Source: Anaerolineales bacterium
GTDB taxonomy: Bacteria; Chloroflexota; Anaerolineae; 4572-78; J111
Reading direction: 5' to 3'
NCBI GenBank assembly: GCA_015075185.1
Contig: JABTUW010000001.1
Coordinates: forward strand, 124,001-188,000
DNA: 64,000 bases
Part shown: positions 34,816-43,229 of the stretch, in pieces
Numbering within the stretch: the first letter of the stretch is position 1
Layout of the letters: each line of letters begins with the position of its first letter
Position numbers and translations under genes: made by a program
The notes under the pieces: generated by a model
The model's database searches: none
What the model was told of the DNA's origin: nothing
What the model saw: only the letters and a program-made list of their open reading frames with translations

Positions 34816-35208
34816 ATGGATACGGGATTAGCTGATTTCATTCGGGCTAAGCAGATTGACTCATTTTCAAAGCTGCGTTTCTTACTTTTTTTACGCCAGC
34901 ATCCTCATTTAAGAGGCGGCGTTCAACAATTGGCGGAGCGGATGTACATCGAGGCGCCGTTGGTAGAAAAGATGATTGCCGATCTGCAAGGGGTTGGATT
35001 ATTGGAGGGGGAGAAAAACGATTATATACTGCCCGATGAACCGAGTCTCAAACTCTGCTTGGAGAATTTGGCCAGAACCTTTGAGCAGCCCCTGACGCGC
35101 CAGGAGTTATTGGAGCAGATTAAACAGCGTCCTACTCCTAAAATGGCCCCCAAACCCAGGTCGAAATTGTCCACCCTCAAGCTCCAAAAGACCACCGTGC
35201 CAGCCTGA
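34816..35208 (+). CDS. Small winged-helix-like protein, unknown function
   Basis: 130 aa. Residues 15-80 read like a winged helix (FSKLRFLLFLRQHPHLRGGVQQLAERMYIEAPLVEKMIADLQGVGLLEG split over two helices and a wing), followed by an acidic hinge and a basic Pro/Lys-rich tail (PTPKMAPKPRSKLS) that could contact DNA. I cannot assign a family. Preceded by GGGAGG and its own CACCCA-box promoter, followed by a terminator. It may be a regulator, but not clearly the one binding the box. Confidence 0.7.
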   Translation: MDTGLADFIRAKQIDSFSKLRFLLFLRQHPHLRGGVQQLAERMYIEAPLVEKMIADLQGVGLLEGEKNDYILPDEPSLKLCLENLARTFEQPLTRQELLEQIKQRPTPKMAPKPRSKLSTLKLQKTTVPA

Positions 35209-35240
35209 GCTATATTACGTAACGAAATTGTGGAAATAAA

Positions 35241-35268
35241 AAACTCCCACCCGGCCAGGTGGGAGTTT
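35241..35268. terminator. Bidirectional terminator between convergent genes
   Basis: An 11-bp stem AAACTCCCACC (35241-35251) pairs with 35258-35268 around CGGCCA. It is flanked by A on the left and T on the right, so it can terminate both the plus-strand gene ending at 35208 and the minus-strand operon ending at 35295. Confidence 0.85.
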
Positions 35269-35294
35269 TACTTTTTGGACATCAATTAAGAAGA

Positions 35295-36293
35295 TCAGAA
35301 AGAAGTGGAAAACGGAGCTTCTTGCTGGTGGGGCTGATTCTCCTGGACCGCTTCGGCGGCGGCTCGATAAGCCTCACCAGCCCGCTCTTCGACTATCTTC
35401 AGGGTTTCTTTGGCCTTATCCTGGGCCTGGTGCAGCAAGCGATCGCGCGCATCACCCATGAGTTCATCTTCTTTCTGGGTAATCGGCAACATCAAGCCAA
35501 TCGCCGCACCGGTGACCAGGGCAACGGCGCCGACAGCCATAGGATTTTGCTCCAGGGTACTTTGAAAGGTCTGCTTGGCCCGCCCAGCCTGGTACTGCGC
35601 CTGGTGTGACAAGTAATCGGCCTGTTCGCTGACTGTGCTTTGCAGGTTGCTGGTCATTTCGCCGGCCCTGGCTTGAAGATTGCTGGCGGTCTCGCTGGCC
35701 CGGTTGGCAACCTGGCTGGCGGTCTCGCTGGCCCGAGTAGCCATGTCGCTCGCCTTGGCCTGAATATTGTCCGCTACCTCACCCAACTTTTCTTGAACAT
35801 TATGAGTTACTTCGCCGGCTTTATCCTGAACCTGGCTCACGTTTTCAGCAATTGCATCCTGGGCTTTGGCTATGAGCGGCTTTTGTTCCGGGTAATACCT
35901 CATCCCTCTTGAGGGGTCGTAATAACGTCCCGTATAATCGCTTTGATCATAAGAGGACGAGCGCCTGCCCTCAATCAGGAGCCACCCCAGCCCGATACCT
36001 ACCAAAGCAGCCGGGATCGGATTCTGCCGGATGGTCTCCATCATTTGGGAGCGCCACGTATCGGCTTTGTGCATGGTCATATTTGCCATTTTTTCCACCT
36101 TTCTTATTGTTGCGTCTTTTACCATTTCTTTTGCTTCTTGGGTTAACCGTTCGGGAGATAGTTTTGCCTGAATCGCATCCACTACTTCACTCATATGGGC
36201 GCGCGTTTCTTGAATTTCCGCCCGAATGGCTTCAGGAGAATCGGATCCATTACTCCACGTAGAGGTACCTAGCTGACTTGTTGTTTCAACCAT
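35295..36293 (-). CDS. DUF3618 / LEA-like helical membrane-associated protein
   Basis: 332 aa. The N-terminus is a DUF3618 segment (SPEAIRAEIQETRAHMSEVVDAIQAKLSPERL, in two halves), then a short membrane segment (IPAALVGIGLGWLLIEG near 92-108). Residues 140-260 form amphipathic repeats rich in Ala, Gln, Thr and Ser (ASETASQVANRASETASNLQ) resembling LEA proteins and apolipoprotein-like helices. A second hydrophobic stretch (PMAVGAVALVTGAAIGLMLP) follows. Likely membrane-stabilising under desiccation or osmotic stress. Last of a three-gene operon; overlaps the preceding gene by 25 nt. Confidence 0.8.
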   Translation of the reverse strand: MVETTSQLGTSTWSNGSDSPEAIRAEIQETRAHMSEVVDAIQAKLSPERLTQEAKEMVKDATIRKVEKMANMTMHKADTWRSQMMETIRQNPIPAALVGIGLGWLLIEGRRSSSYDQSDYTGRYYDPSRGMRYYPEQKPLIAKAQDAIAENVSQVQDKAGEVTHNVQEKLGEVADNIQAKASDMATRASETASQVANRASETASNLQARAGEMTSNLQSTVSEQADYLSHQAQYQAGRAKQTFQSTLEQNPMAVGAVALVTGAAIGLMLPITQKEDELMGDARDRLLHQAQDKAKETLKIVEERAGEAYRAAAEAVQENQPHQQEAPFSTSF

Positions 36294-36655
36294 TGCCCAT
36301 CCTCCTTGAGTGTTTTAATTGTTTTTTCCGGCGCCGGATTCACATTTTTCAGGTCATTCATTCCTTTTTGCAACAGGAAATAACCAATTCCGGCCACCAC
36401 TATCCCAACAATGAGCGCCGCCAGCCAGGCCGCCATAAATTCCGAAAGCCCCAGGATGAGCGCCACCAGGAGGGCCAAAAACCCTGCATAAGCGATAAAG
36501 CCTCCGGCGACGATAAAGCCTACGTGCTTGCCAGCTTCGCTGGCTTTTTGAGACATTTCAATTTTGGCGAGCCGGACTTCCTGCCGAAACAAGCTGCTCA
36601 CATCCTGGGAGAGTTGTGAGAACAGTTGGCCCAGGGATCGTTCTTGATACATCAT
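36269..36655 (-). CDS. Holin-X-like (DUF1469) membrane protein
   Basis: 128 aa with two membrane hairpin segments (GFIVAGGFIAYAGFLALLVALILG and AAWLAALIVGIVVAGIGYFLL, each broken by short polar positions). The N-terminal amphipathic stretch LFSQLSQDVSSLFRQEVRLAKIEM is typical of the actinobacterial phage-holin-like family PF07332. In non-phage settings these proteins accompany DUF3618 proteins, as here, and are thought to act in envelope stress. Middle gene of the operon. Confidence 0.85.
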   Translation of the reverse strand: MMYQERSLGQLFSQLSQDVSSLFRQEVRLAKIEMSQKASEAGKHVGFIVAGGFIAYAGFLALLVALILGLSEFMAAWLAALIVGIVVAGIGYFLLQKGMNDLKNVNPAPEKTIKTLKEDGQWLKQQVS

Positions 36656-36663
36656 AGCCGCAC

Positions 36664-37362
36664 TTACCTCCGGGGGTCTACCGGGAAATCGTCATCCAGG
36701 TCGGATGAAAAGCTTCCCTGGCGGCCCGGCTGATCAAACTCGCCTACATCAGGTAAAAGATCGCCGTGAGGCTCGCTGCTTTGACTATAACCGCCTGGAG
36801 TTTGCGAGTAAGTACTATAGCGGCTGCCGGGCTGATTAAAGCTGGCCGTTCCCGGCATATAATTTTCCGGGGCAGCGTAAGGCTGATAGCGCAGAGCCAT
36901 TTCTTGCTCGCGTTGGACCATCCGCCGTTCACTTGAACTCTTGATAAACCGGCCGACTAACAGCCCTGCGATAAAAGCCCCGCCCAAAAATAATTCGGGC
37001 TGGCGGCGGGCAAAGTTTTCGGCGTCGCCGAGCAACTGGGCAACATCTCTCTCTTCCAGGTAGCCAGAGATGCGGTCAACCTGGTCAGCCACCTTATCGG
37101 CGTACTGGGCGATCATACCGTTGTCCTGGTTGCGCAGCTCATTGCTCGTCGTCCGAAATGCCTGAGCAACACTCCCTAATTGATCAATGGCTTGATCTTT
37201 ACGGGAAGCCACGGCTGATTTGGCCTGCTCTTGAGCCTGGCCGGCAACTTCCTGGGCCTTGTGCTGAACTTGCTCAACCGCTTGTTTGGCTACTTCTTTT
37301 GCCTGTTGAACGCCATCCTTGGTTTCGGCCTCGAAGACGCTCTCGTTCGTATGATGGGTCAT
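36664..37362 (-). CDS. LEA/ElaB-like protein with central membrane segment
   Basis: 232 aa. Residues 10-60 are Lys/Ala/Gln-rich amphipathic repeats (KEVAKQAVEQVQHKAQEVAG), residues 60-115 a longer helical region, then one hydrophobic segment (LFLGGAFIAGLLVGRFI near 122-140) and a low-complexity Gly/Tyr/Ser/Pro tail with acidic end. Similar to the DUF883/ElaB type of stress-induced inner-membrane anchor. First gene of the operon with the holin-like and DUF3618 proteins, and driven by a CACCCA-box promoter. Confidence 0.75.
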   Translation of the reverse strand: MTHHTNESVFEAETKDGVQQAKEVAKQAVEQVQHKAQEVAGQAQEQAKSAVASRKDQAIDQLGSVAQAFRTTSNELRNQDNGMIAQYADKVADQVDRISGYLEERDVAQLLGDAENFARRQPELFLGGAFIAGLLVGRFIKSSSERRMVQREQEMALRYQPYAAPENYMPGTASFNQPGSRYSTYSQTPGGYSQSSEPHGDLLPDVGEFDQPGRQGSFSSDLDDDFPVDPRR

Positions 37363-37461
37363 TATTTAGCTCCTTCCTCAAAAGATTGATTTTTTAGGAT
37401 TTGTAGAAAATTCTTCCCCCTTAGGACGGAACTTAAAATTTGGGGGGAAACTTACCTTATC

Positions 37462-37582
37462 ATCATAACAATATCCCCTTAAATTGCCTACACTCATTTG
37501 GGTGACTATCTCCGGCATTTAGAGTTAATTTTTGTTAATTCGACAAGCCGCCTCCACTCCCGGCATATCCCCTAACTGGGTA
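37462..37582 (-). promoter_or_regulatory. CACCCA-box promoter of the LEA/holin operon
   Basis: Minus strand: proximal dyad 37491-37504 (CACCCA-AA-TGAGTG), -35 TAGGCA at 37485-37490, 17-bp spacer, -10 TATGAT at 37462-37467, about 95 bp upstream of the ATG. Distal dyad 37569-37582 (TACCCA-GT-TAGGGG on this strand), 78 bp upstream. Confidence 0.72.
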
Positions 37583-37672
37583 ATAACGCTTTAAAGTTAA
37601 TTCTTCACCTGGGTTATGAGGCCAACCACCTTCTCGGAGGGCAAAAAATAGTCCTTTTTTTGTTAATTAGAT

Positions 37673-37715
37673 TGCTCAGGTGGGTATAGGCAGTGTTAAA
37701 GAGAGATGATAAGAT
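37673..37715 (+). promoter_or_regulatory. CACCCA-box promoter of the PRC-barrel lipoprotein gene
   Basis: Dyad 37673-37686 (TGCTCA-GG-TGGGTA), -35 TAGGCA at 37687-37692, 17-bp spacer, -10 TAAGAT at 37710-37715. The dyad at 37569-37582 may be shared with the divergent promoter. Fifteen bases here (ATTGCTCAGGTGGGT) are identical to the site before the response-regulator gene. Confidence 0.7.
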
Positions 37716-37789
37716 TTTAGAGGTTATCCAGTAGGCTAGTAAGGATAAAAACCAAGCTTTAGAAAAGAACAGAAGAAGGAGAAAAGATT

Positions 37790-39118
37790 ATGAAATTGAA
37801 ACTGCTTTTTAGCGCCACGCTCCTGGCTGCCGGGATGTTAGGCACAGCTTGTGGAGCACAGGACAATACTGGTGGAGATACCGGTGCAACTACGGTTCCC
37901 CCCGTTGCAACCGCAGCAGTTACCTTAGAAGCCACCGATGAAATCGGGGCGCTGCCGGCCACGGCGACAACTGAGGCCCCAGTGGCCGGGGGCGATGTAG
38001 CGACGATAGAACCCACCGACATGGCCACCAGCGAAGTTCCGGCCACCACGGAAGCTTTACCCACAACAGAACTAACGAGTCCAACCACTGAACCGTCTGC
38101 GGCCGGTACCGTTGAAGCTACCGCAGAAATGAGCCCCACTTCCTCGGCTTCCGCCGGGGCTGCGACCAGTGAGCCTGGAATGGCCGAACTGAGCGGAGCT
38201 GAAAATCCCATCAGCGCCTCAGAGCTAATGGATTACACGGTTCAAAACAGCCAAGGGGAAGAGTTAGGCGAAATCGAAGATTTGATGGTGGACGTCAATA
38301 ACGAACAGATCCGCTATGCGGTCCTCTCGTTTGGCGGCTTTCTGGATATTGGCGAGAAACTATTTGCCATTCCGGTTACCGCCTTTACTGTCGACTCGAC
38401 AAATGAGATGGTTACATTTGACGTGGACCAGGAAACGCTGGAAAATGCGCCTGGTTTTGATACCGACAACTGGCCCGACTTTGCCAATCCCGAGTGGGAT
38501 GTGCCTTATCGGGATTTCTGGCAGGATCGCACTACCGGCGCCGATACGGGGAGCCAGGAGAGCATGACTACCGAAACCGGTGAGACCATGGCCGAAGGTG
38601 ATACCAATCAAGACAGCACCACCACCCAAACCGACCAGGATATGGCTCAGAACGATACCGCTCAGGACAGCACGACCACTCAAACCGAGCAGACAGCTCA
38701 GGGTGAAGCTGTCACTCCTGAGGCGGATCTGGCCCAGGGTGACACCTCAGCCGATCAAGACAAGCTGATGATGGGCACGACGGTGCGCGCTTCTGAACTG
38801 ATGGGCCGCAACATCGAGTCCACCAATGGCGACGATGTGGGTGAAGTGCAGGACTTGGTGGTTGACCTTAACAGTGGCCGTGTGCTCTACGCGGTGCTGT
38901 CCTTTGGCGGCTTCGCCAACATCGGCGACGACTATTACGCTATTCCTCTGCGCGTGTTAAACTTTGACCAGGCCAACGATGCCTTGGTGTTTGACGTTGA
39001 CGAGAACATGCTGCAAAATGCGCCGAGCTTTAGCAGCAATGATTGGCCTGACAATGTCAGCCCCAATGTGGGCGAGGAAGCCCGTGAGTATTGGGACAAT
39101 GAACTTTCAATGCGGTAA
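37790..39118 (+). CDS. Lipoprotein with two PRC-barrel domains
   Basis: 442 aa. Signal peptide with lipobox LGTAC (Cys21), a long Thr/Ala/Glu-rich linker (22-140), PRC-barrel 1 (about 143-235: ELMDYTVQNSQGEELGEIEDL, RYAVLSFGGFLDIGEK), a second low-complexity linker with repeated DSTTTQT blocks (about 250-320), and PRC-barrel 2 (about 325-430: ELMGRNIESTNGDDVGEVQDL, LYAVLSFGGFANIGDD). The two barrels are internal duplicates. Outside-anchored, probably a surface stress protein. AGAAGGAG precedes the ATG. Confidence 0.9.
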   Translation: MKLKLLFSATLLAAGMLGTACGAQDNTGGDTGATTVPPVATAAVTLEATDEIGALPATATTEAPVAGGDVATIEPTDMATSEVPATTEALPTTELTSPTTEPSAAGTVEATAEMSPTSSASAGAATSEPGMAELSGAENPISASELMDYTVQNSQGEELGEIEDLMVDVNNEQIRYAVLSFGGFLDIGEKLFAIPVTAFTVDSTNEMVTFDVDQETLENAPGFDTDNWPDFANPEWDVPYRDFWQDRTTGADTGSQESMTTETGETMAEGDTNQDSTTTQTDQDMAQNDTAQDSTTTQTEQTAQGEAVTPEADLAQGDTSADQDKLMMGTTVRASELMGRNIESTNGDDVGEVQDLVVDLNSGRVLYAVLSFGGFANIGDDYYAIPLRVLNFDQANDALVFDVDENMLQNAPSFSSNDWPDNVSPNVGEEAREYWDNELSMR

Positions 39119-39166
39119 TTTGTTAACCAAAAAACACCTTACTAGCTGAATTTGGTAAAAAAGAAG

Positions 39167-39202
39167 AAATCCCTGCCAGCCAAAAGTTGGCAGGGATTTT
39201 AT
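39167..39202 (+). terminator. Rho-independent terminator of the PRC-barrel gene
   Basis: A 12-bp perfect stem AAATCCCTGCCA (39167-39178) pairs with 39188-39199 and is followed by T. It lies inside an apparent 5' extension of the next reading frame, which argues that the glycosylase gene starts downstream of it. Confidence 0.85.
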
Positions 39203-39235
39203 AAAAAGGGACTGCCCCTGCGCGAGGCAATGAAT

Positions 39236-39865
39236 ATGACTGAAAGTAGAGCCGCCCAACTGAAAAAGATGGCCGAAGAAGTGCAAAACTTAAGCGACTC
39301 CCCTCTTTATCAATACCGTCAGGCGAACAACTACTCGATGGTCTTCGGGGAAGGGAATCCGCAAGCCGCGATCCTGTTCATTGGCGAAGCGCCGGGAGAA
39401 CAAGAAGCCAAAACCGGCCGGCCCTTTGTCGGCGCGTCGGGCCGGCTGTTAAGTGAACTGCTGGACTCCATTGGCCTGCAGCGTGAAGATGTATATATTA
39501 CTAATGTCGTCAAAGACCGCCCGCCCGAAAACCGAGATCCGACAGCGGCCGAAATTCAGATTTACCAGCCGTTTTTACTGAGACAAATCGAGTTGATCCA
39601 ACCGCAGGTGATTGTCACCCTGGGTCGCTTTGCCATGGAATTTGTTTTGAAACAGTTTAATCTGGCGGAGAAGGGGCAAAAGATCAGCCGTTTGCACGGC
39701 AAGCTGCTTCAGGCGCAAACAGGATACGGCCCTGTTGCGGTCGTTCCCCTCTATCACCCGGCAGTGGCTTTGTATACACGGGAGCAGGCCGAGACCCTCA
39801 AACAAGATTTTCAAGTGCTAAAGCAGTTTGTCCCACCCATTAGTCTAAGGAGAACAGATCAATGA
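39236..39865 (+). CDS. Family-4-like uracil-DNA glycosylase lacking Fe-S cysteines
   Basis: 209 aa. Motif 1 FIGEAPGEQEAKTGRPFVG (residues 48-66) and the C-terminal motif YHPAVALY are those of family-4/5 uracil-DNA glycosylases, which excise uracil from DNA. The family's four [4Fe-4S] cysteines are replaced: Leu19 and Ser22 in LSDSPLY (usually CxxCPL), Asp94 in VVKDRPPENRDP (usually VKCRPP) and Tyr110. The protein contains no Cys. I take ATG 39236 (GAGG 8 nt upstream) because the longer frame spans a terminator. It overlaps the next gene by 4 nt. Confidence 0.85.
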   Translation: MTESRAAQLKKMAEEVQNLSDSPLYQYRQANNYSMVFGEGNPQAAILFIGEAPGEQEAKTGRPFVGASGRLLSELLDSIGLQREDVYITNVVKDRPPENRDPTAAEIQIYQPFLLRQIELIQPQVIVTLGRFAMEFVLKQFNLAEKGQKISRLHGKLLQAQTGYGPVAVVPLYHPAVALYTREQAETLKQDFQVLKQFVPPISLRRTDQ

Positions 39866-40440
39866 AAAGAATTGCCGGTTTATTTAAGCGCGAGCAGGCG
39901 GCCGACAGGGCCATCAGCGAACTGCAAAGAAAGGGATTTAATAAGGAACATTTTGGGGTGATTACTCGTAACCGAATTACCCAAAAGGTTAACCGAGAAG
40001 AAGACATCCGCGAAGGAACCGTCAAGGCCGACCAGAAATTAGGGGTGGCCGGAGGCGCTGCGGTGGGGGGCCTGACCGGGCTGCTGCTGGGGGTAGGCGC
40101 GTTATTCATCCCAGGCATCGGTCCTGTTCTGGCGGCTGGCACCCTGGGCGCTATAGCGGCAGGAACAGGGATGGGTGCAGTTGCCGGCGGTCTCTTAGGC
40201 GCATTAACCAGTATGGGCATAACCGAAGAGGCTGAGGTGTATGCCGAAGGGATAAAACGGGGTGGTGTTTTGTTAGTGGTTGAAGCCGACGACGAGCGAG
40301 CGCCTGAGGTGGATAAGATAATGAAGCAAGCTGGTGCTGTTGAAATAAAGACCCAACGTCAAGCCTGGCAGGAAGCGGGCTGGACCGGTTTTGATGAGAC
40401 AAAATTGCCTGAGGAAGATTATTCCCGCTTTAGTTGGTAA
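39862..40440 (+). CDS. GspM/YflT-type general stress protein with glycine-zipper
   Basis: 192 aa. The N-terminal YflT-like domain (RIAGLFKREQAADRAISELQRKGF) is followed by a Gly/Ala-rich hydrophobic zipper (about 55-115, GGAAVGGLTGLLLGVGALF, GIGPVLAAGTLGAIAAG) and EEAEVYAEGIKRGGVLLVVEA. The same domain pair opens the 625-aa protein at 43941. General stress family found in Gram-positive and Deinococcus-like bacteria; membrane-associated. ATGA overlap with the glycosylase gene means they are co-translated. Confidence 0.85.
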   Translation: MKRIAGLFKREQAADRAISELQRKGFNKEHFGVITRNRITQKVNREEDIREGTVKADQKLGVAGGAAVGGLTGLLLGVGALFIPGIGPVLAAGTLGAIAAGTGMGAVAGGLLGALTSMGITEEAEVYAEGIKRGGVLLVVEADDERAPEVDKIMKQAGAVEIKTQRQAWQEAGWTGFDETKLPEEDYSRFSW

Positions 40441-40554
40441 TCAAGGGAAATTTTTACGAACAGGAAAATACTTTTTGACGATGACAGCATGACGGATTTT
40501 CAAGATTTTACCGATAAATGGAATAGGTAGTATGAGTTTCATCTTAGGAGGCGT

Positions 40555-41523
40555 ATGCCCTACCCTGGCAGTAATGCTCCTGAACGAGCCTTGATTGTTT
40601 TTAATCCGGTTGCCGGAACCCTTGACGCTCAGGTGGTCCGCGAAACTATCGAGCGGCATTTGACCGACCACCATTGGACTTACCAGATTCACGAGACCAG
40701 CGCCAATGAGGATACCACCGCCGTTATACACCAGATGCTCAACCTGCAGAACTTCTCGCTGGTGGTGGCTGCCGGCGGTGACGGTACCGTTTCAACTGTT
40801 GCCGATGCCCTCCAACAATCAAAGCTGCCTGTAGGGATTCTACCCGTTGGCACAAGCAATACTTTGGCGCAAGAGTTGGGTATCCCCCTAAACCTGGAGG
40901 AGGCTTGCCGCCTGCTCACCGAGGAACACAGCCTCATGGGCCTGGATGGCATGCAAGTGGACCGACAGATTTTTCTCTTACATATCAGTATAGACCTTGT
41001 TGCCTTGACCATTGAGAAAACAGAACGCCAGGCCAAGCGCCGGTTCGGGCGGGCGGCTTACATGTGGACAGCTCTCACCCAGTGGCTGGGGTATCAACCC
41101 TGTCGTTTTATTCTCTCTGTGGATGGGCAGCCACCCCGGCGGCTGCGAGCCGCCTCAGTTTTTATTGCCAACATTGGCGCAGTAGGTCTGCCGCCTTTTT
41201 ATTGGGGACCGCACATCCGCCCGGATGACGGCCTGCTTGATATCTGCATTATTCGTGCCCGAACCTTGTTCGATTATCTGAAAGTTGTTTACTTTGCTCG
41301 ACAAGGGGGCCAGCTACCTAATCCCCACATCACCTATCTAACCGCCAAGCAGAGTGTGGCTATTTTTGCTAACCGTCCCCTGCCCGTGCAAGGCGATGGA
41401 GAAATCATTGGCGAAACTGGGGTTACGATCAAAGTTATACCGGAAGCCATTCGACTCATTGTACCGACGGCTTATGTTAAAAATAGCTCTCTGGGACTTG
41501 AAAAATCACCCACGTTGGTATAG
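40555..41523 (+). CDS. Diacylglycerol/lipid kinase family protein (YegS-like)
   Basis: 322 aa. Catalytic-domain motifs of the DAGK family: LIVFNPVAGTLD, VVAAGGDGTVSTVADAL (GGDGT), LPVGTSNTLAQELGIP, then the C-terminal beta domain with PDDGLLDICII and VQGDGE. Phosphorylates a lipid, probably diacylglycerol or a related alcohol, feeding phospholipid turnover. AGGAGG lies 4-5 nt before the ATG at 40555. The end of the gene contains the dyad of the next promoter. Confidence 0.9.
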   Translation: MPYPGSNAPERALIVFNPVAGTLDAQVVRETIERHLTDHHWTYQIHETSANEDTTAVIHQMLNLQNFSLVVAAGGDGTVSTVADALQQSKLPVGILPVGTSNTLAQELGIPLNLEEACRLLTEEHSLMGLDGMQVDRQIFLLHISIDLVALTIEKTERQAKRRFGRAAYMWTALTQWLGYQPCRFILSVDGQPPRRLRAASVFIANIGAVGLPPFYWGPHIRPDDGLLDICIIRARTLFDYLKVVYFARQGGQLPNPHITYLTAKQSVAIFANRPLPVQGDGEIIGETGVTIKVIPEAIRLIVPTAYVKNSSLGLEKSPTLV

Positions 41524-41550
41524 GCAAAGTAAATTCCCGGCTGCTATAAT
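41507..41550 (+). promoter_or_regulatory. CACCCA-box promoter of the small acidic protein gene
   Basis: Dyad 41507-41520 (CACCCA-CG-TTGGTA), -35 TAGGCA at 41521-41526, 18-bp spacer, perfect -10 TATAAT at 41545-41550. The dyad lies within the last codons of the lipid-kinase gene. No distal copy recognised. Confidence 0.72.
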
Positions 41551-41594
41551 GGTATAGCAGATTTAAGAGAAGAGCTTGACAGGAGTCAAAAATA

Positions 41595-41813
41595 ATGACA
41601 ATCAGTCAATATCCGGAAGTCATCGAGGCATTCATGGGGATTGATAACCAGCCTCAGGACGACGAAGCGGAAGTATTAGAGTTGCTTGAAGCAACGTTAA
41701 TTGATCAAGATGAGTATGAGGCTATCTATGGGGTGGCTGAATACAGCTCGGAAATGATAAATCATAAACGGAGTCGGCACGGTTATAGTTACTACACCTC
41801 CAATTCTAATTGA
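41595..41813 (+). CDS. Small acidic protein, unknown
   Basis: 72 aa, not recognised. Acidic N-terminal two thirds (DNQPQDDEAEVLELLEATLI) and a Ser/Tyr-rich tail (HGYSYYTSNSN). No membrane segment and no Cys. ACAGGAG lies upstream of the ATG, and a strong promoter with TATAAT precedes it, so it is probably expressed. It may be co-transcribed with the following small gene and the NUDIX gene. Confidence 0.65.
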   Translation: MTISQYPEVIEAFMGIDNQPQDDEAEVLELLEATLIDQDEYEAIYGVAEYSSEMINHKRSRHGYSYYTSNSN

Positions 41814-41888
41814 AGGTAGACGCCGGCCTGGTCAGATGATACAGTGAACTCAACACTTTAATTTCAGTTCGCTTCGGGAGGTATAACT

Positions 41889-42170
41889 ATGGCCGAGAAA
41901 TTTTCCGCAGATTATAGGCAGGGTTATCTGAACGGCTATCAAAGGGCCTTTGAAAATTTGGTCGCGCTATCAAAACGAGATGACTACAACCTGGAGAAAG
42001 CCGAAGAGATGTGCCGTAATTTCTGGATCAATGAGCTATCCGACTGGCTGGAAGACGATGGCGATTTGCCTGCTTTAGTCATTCCGGCCGAGACAAACGA
42101 ACCGGTCACAACCACGACCGAACCTTTCAGCGCCCCCCGCGACCCTTATCAAGGGAAAACCTCTTTGTAA
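41889..42170 (+). CDS. Small acidic protein, unknown
   Basis: 93 aa, not recognised. The first part is helical with aromatic spacing (FSADYRQGYLNGYQRAFENL), the middle acidic (WLEDDGDLP), and the tail Thr/Pro-rich. GGGAGG upstream of the ATG. It ends 12 bp before the NUDIX gene, so the two are probably one transcript. Confidence 0.65.
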   Translation: MAEKFSADYRQGYLNGYQRAFENLVALSKRDDYNLEKAEEMCRNFWINELSDWLEDDGDLPALVIPAETNEPVTTTTEPFSAPRDPYQGKTSL

Positions 42171-42182
42171 AGGAAAAGCCGA

Positions 42183-42632
42183 ATGGACCGCATCCCGACC
42201 AAGTTACAGGTATCTGCGGGCGGGGTAGTTTTCCGCCGCTCCGAGAACCAGATTCAGGTGGCGCTTATTTCTGTGGGGCAGAAAGAGCGCTGGCAGTTGC
42301 CCAAAGGTCTGGTCAACCCGGATGAGTTACATGAAAACGCAGCTATCCGCGAGGTGGGCGAAGAAACAGGTCTCGAAGCCGAACTGATTGCCTTAATAGA
42401 TAAAATTGAGTATTGGTATGCTTCAAAAGAGCAGGGCCAGCCGGTCCGCTTTCACAAATTCGTTTACTTTTACCTTCTTCGTTACAAGTCCGGCAGCACT
42501 GAAAATCATGATCAAGAGGTCAATGAAGCCCGTTGGGTAGACATGGATCAGGCTTACGAGCTGCTGACCTTTAAAACTGAAAAGAAGGTCATCCAACAGG
42601 CCAAAGAAATGGTGATCTCTTTGGCCCAGTAG
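42183..42632 (+). CDS. NUDIX hydrolase
   Basis: 149 aa. Complete NUDIX box GLVNPDELHENAAIREVGEETGL (read as G-x5-E-x7-REVGEE-x-GL, about residues 39-61), preceded by LPK and followed by a typical C-terminal region with EARWVDMDQAYELL. The pattern is like the Ap4A/diadenosine polyphosphate and MutT-like hydrolases that act on damaged or signalling nucleotides. Substrate not decidable. Confidence 0.92.
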   Translation: MDRIPTKLQVSAGGVVFRRSENQIQVALISVGQKERWQLPKGLVNPDELHENAAIREVGEETGLEAELIALIDKIEYWYASKEQGQPVRFHKFVYFYLLRYKSGSTENHDQEVNEARWVDMDQAYELLTFKTEKKVIQQAKEMVISLAQ

Positions 42633-42708
42633 ATCTACTGCCCCCGCTCTGGCCCCATCGTGTCAAGTAACCCCCTCTTTAAAAATAATCCTCTTTCGCC
42701 GCCAATAT

Positions 42709-42751
42709 CGCCCACATGAGTATCCCACAGAGGGAAAGAAAAGGGTAGAAT
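42709..42751 (+). promoter_or_regulatory. CACCCA-box promoter of the receiver gene
   Basis: Dyad 42709-42722 (CGCCCA-CA-TGAGTA), weak -35 TCCCAC at 42723-42728, 17-bp spacer, -10 TAGAAT at 42746-42751. The leader to the ATG at 42835 is about 75 nt. Confidence 0.62.
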
Positions 42752-42834
42752 TGAGGAAAATGTAGCCTTAAGAAGACCTGCATCTAATTATCTCAATAGC
42801 ACCTTGTTCAAAGCGCTCCCTCAGGAGGTCTAAT

Positions 42835-43203
42835 ATGTCTGGAATTTTGGTTGTGGACGACGAAGAAGGGATATTGACAGTACTTAACCGTATCTTGGAG
42901 CTGCTGATGCCCGGATATGATATCAGTACTGCCACGAACGGTCTTACGGCCTGGCAGCAACTCCAACAACGTTCCTTTGATCTCTTACTAACGGATCAAT
43001 ACATGCCGGGCATGACCGGCCTGGAGTTGGCCCAGCAGGTCCGTGATAAATTACCTGAGCTGCCAATTGTCCTCATGTCAGGCATAACTGATGGTCATAT
43101 TGAGGCCGAGGCTCAGAAATTAGGTTTAGTTGGTTTTCTGTCCAAGCCTTTCTCAGTTCATCAACTCCGAGAGCTGCTTGAGTCAATCCTAATACCAGCT
43201 TAG
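42835..43203 (+). CDS. Stand-alone CheY-like receiver
   Basis: 122 aa single receiver with all key residues: acidic pair in VVDDEEG, phospho-acceptor Asp in LLLTDQYMPGMTG, Ser in VLMSGITDG and Lys in FLSKPFS. No output domain, so a phospho-shuttle or regulator by protein contact. It is followed 26 bp later by a small membrane-protein gene, probably co-transcribed. Cognate kinase could be one of the hybrid kinases at 60-64 kb or the kinase at 31395. Confidence 0.9.
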   Translation: MSGILVVDDEEGILTVLNRILELLMPGYDISTATNGLTAWQQLQQRSFDLLLTDQYMPGMTGLELAQQVRDKLPELPIVLMSGITDGHIEAEAQKLGLVGFLSKPFSVHQLRELLESILIPA

Positions 43204-43229
43204 GCTCATCATTGAACCGGAGTAAAAGC

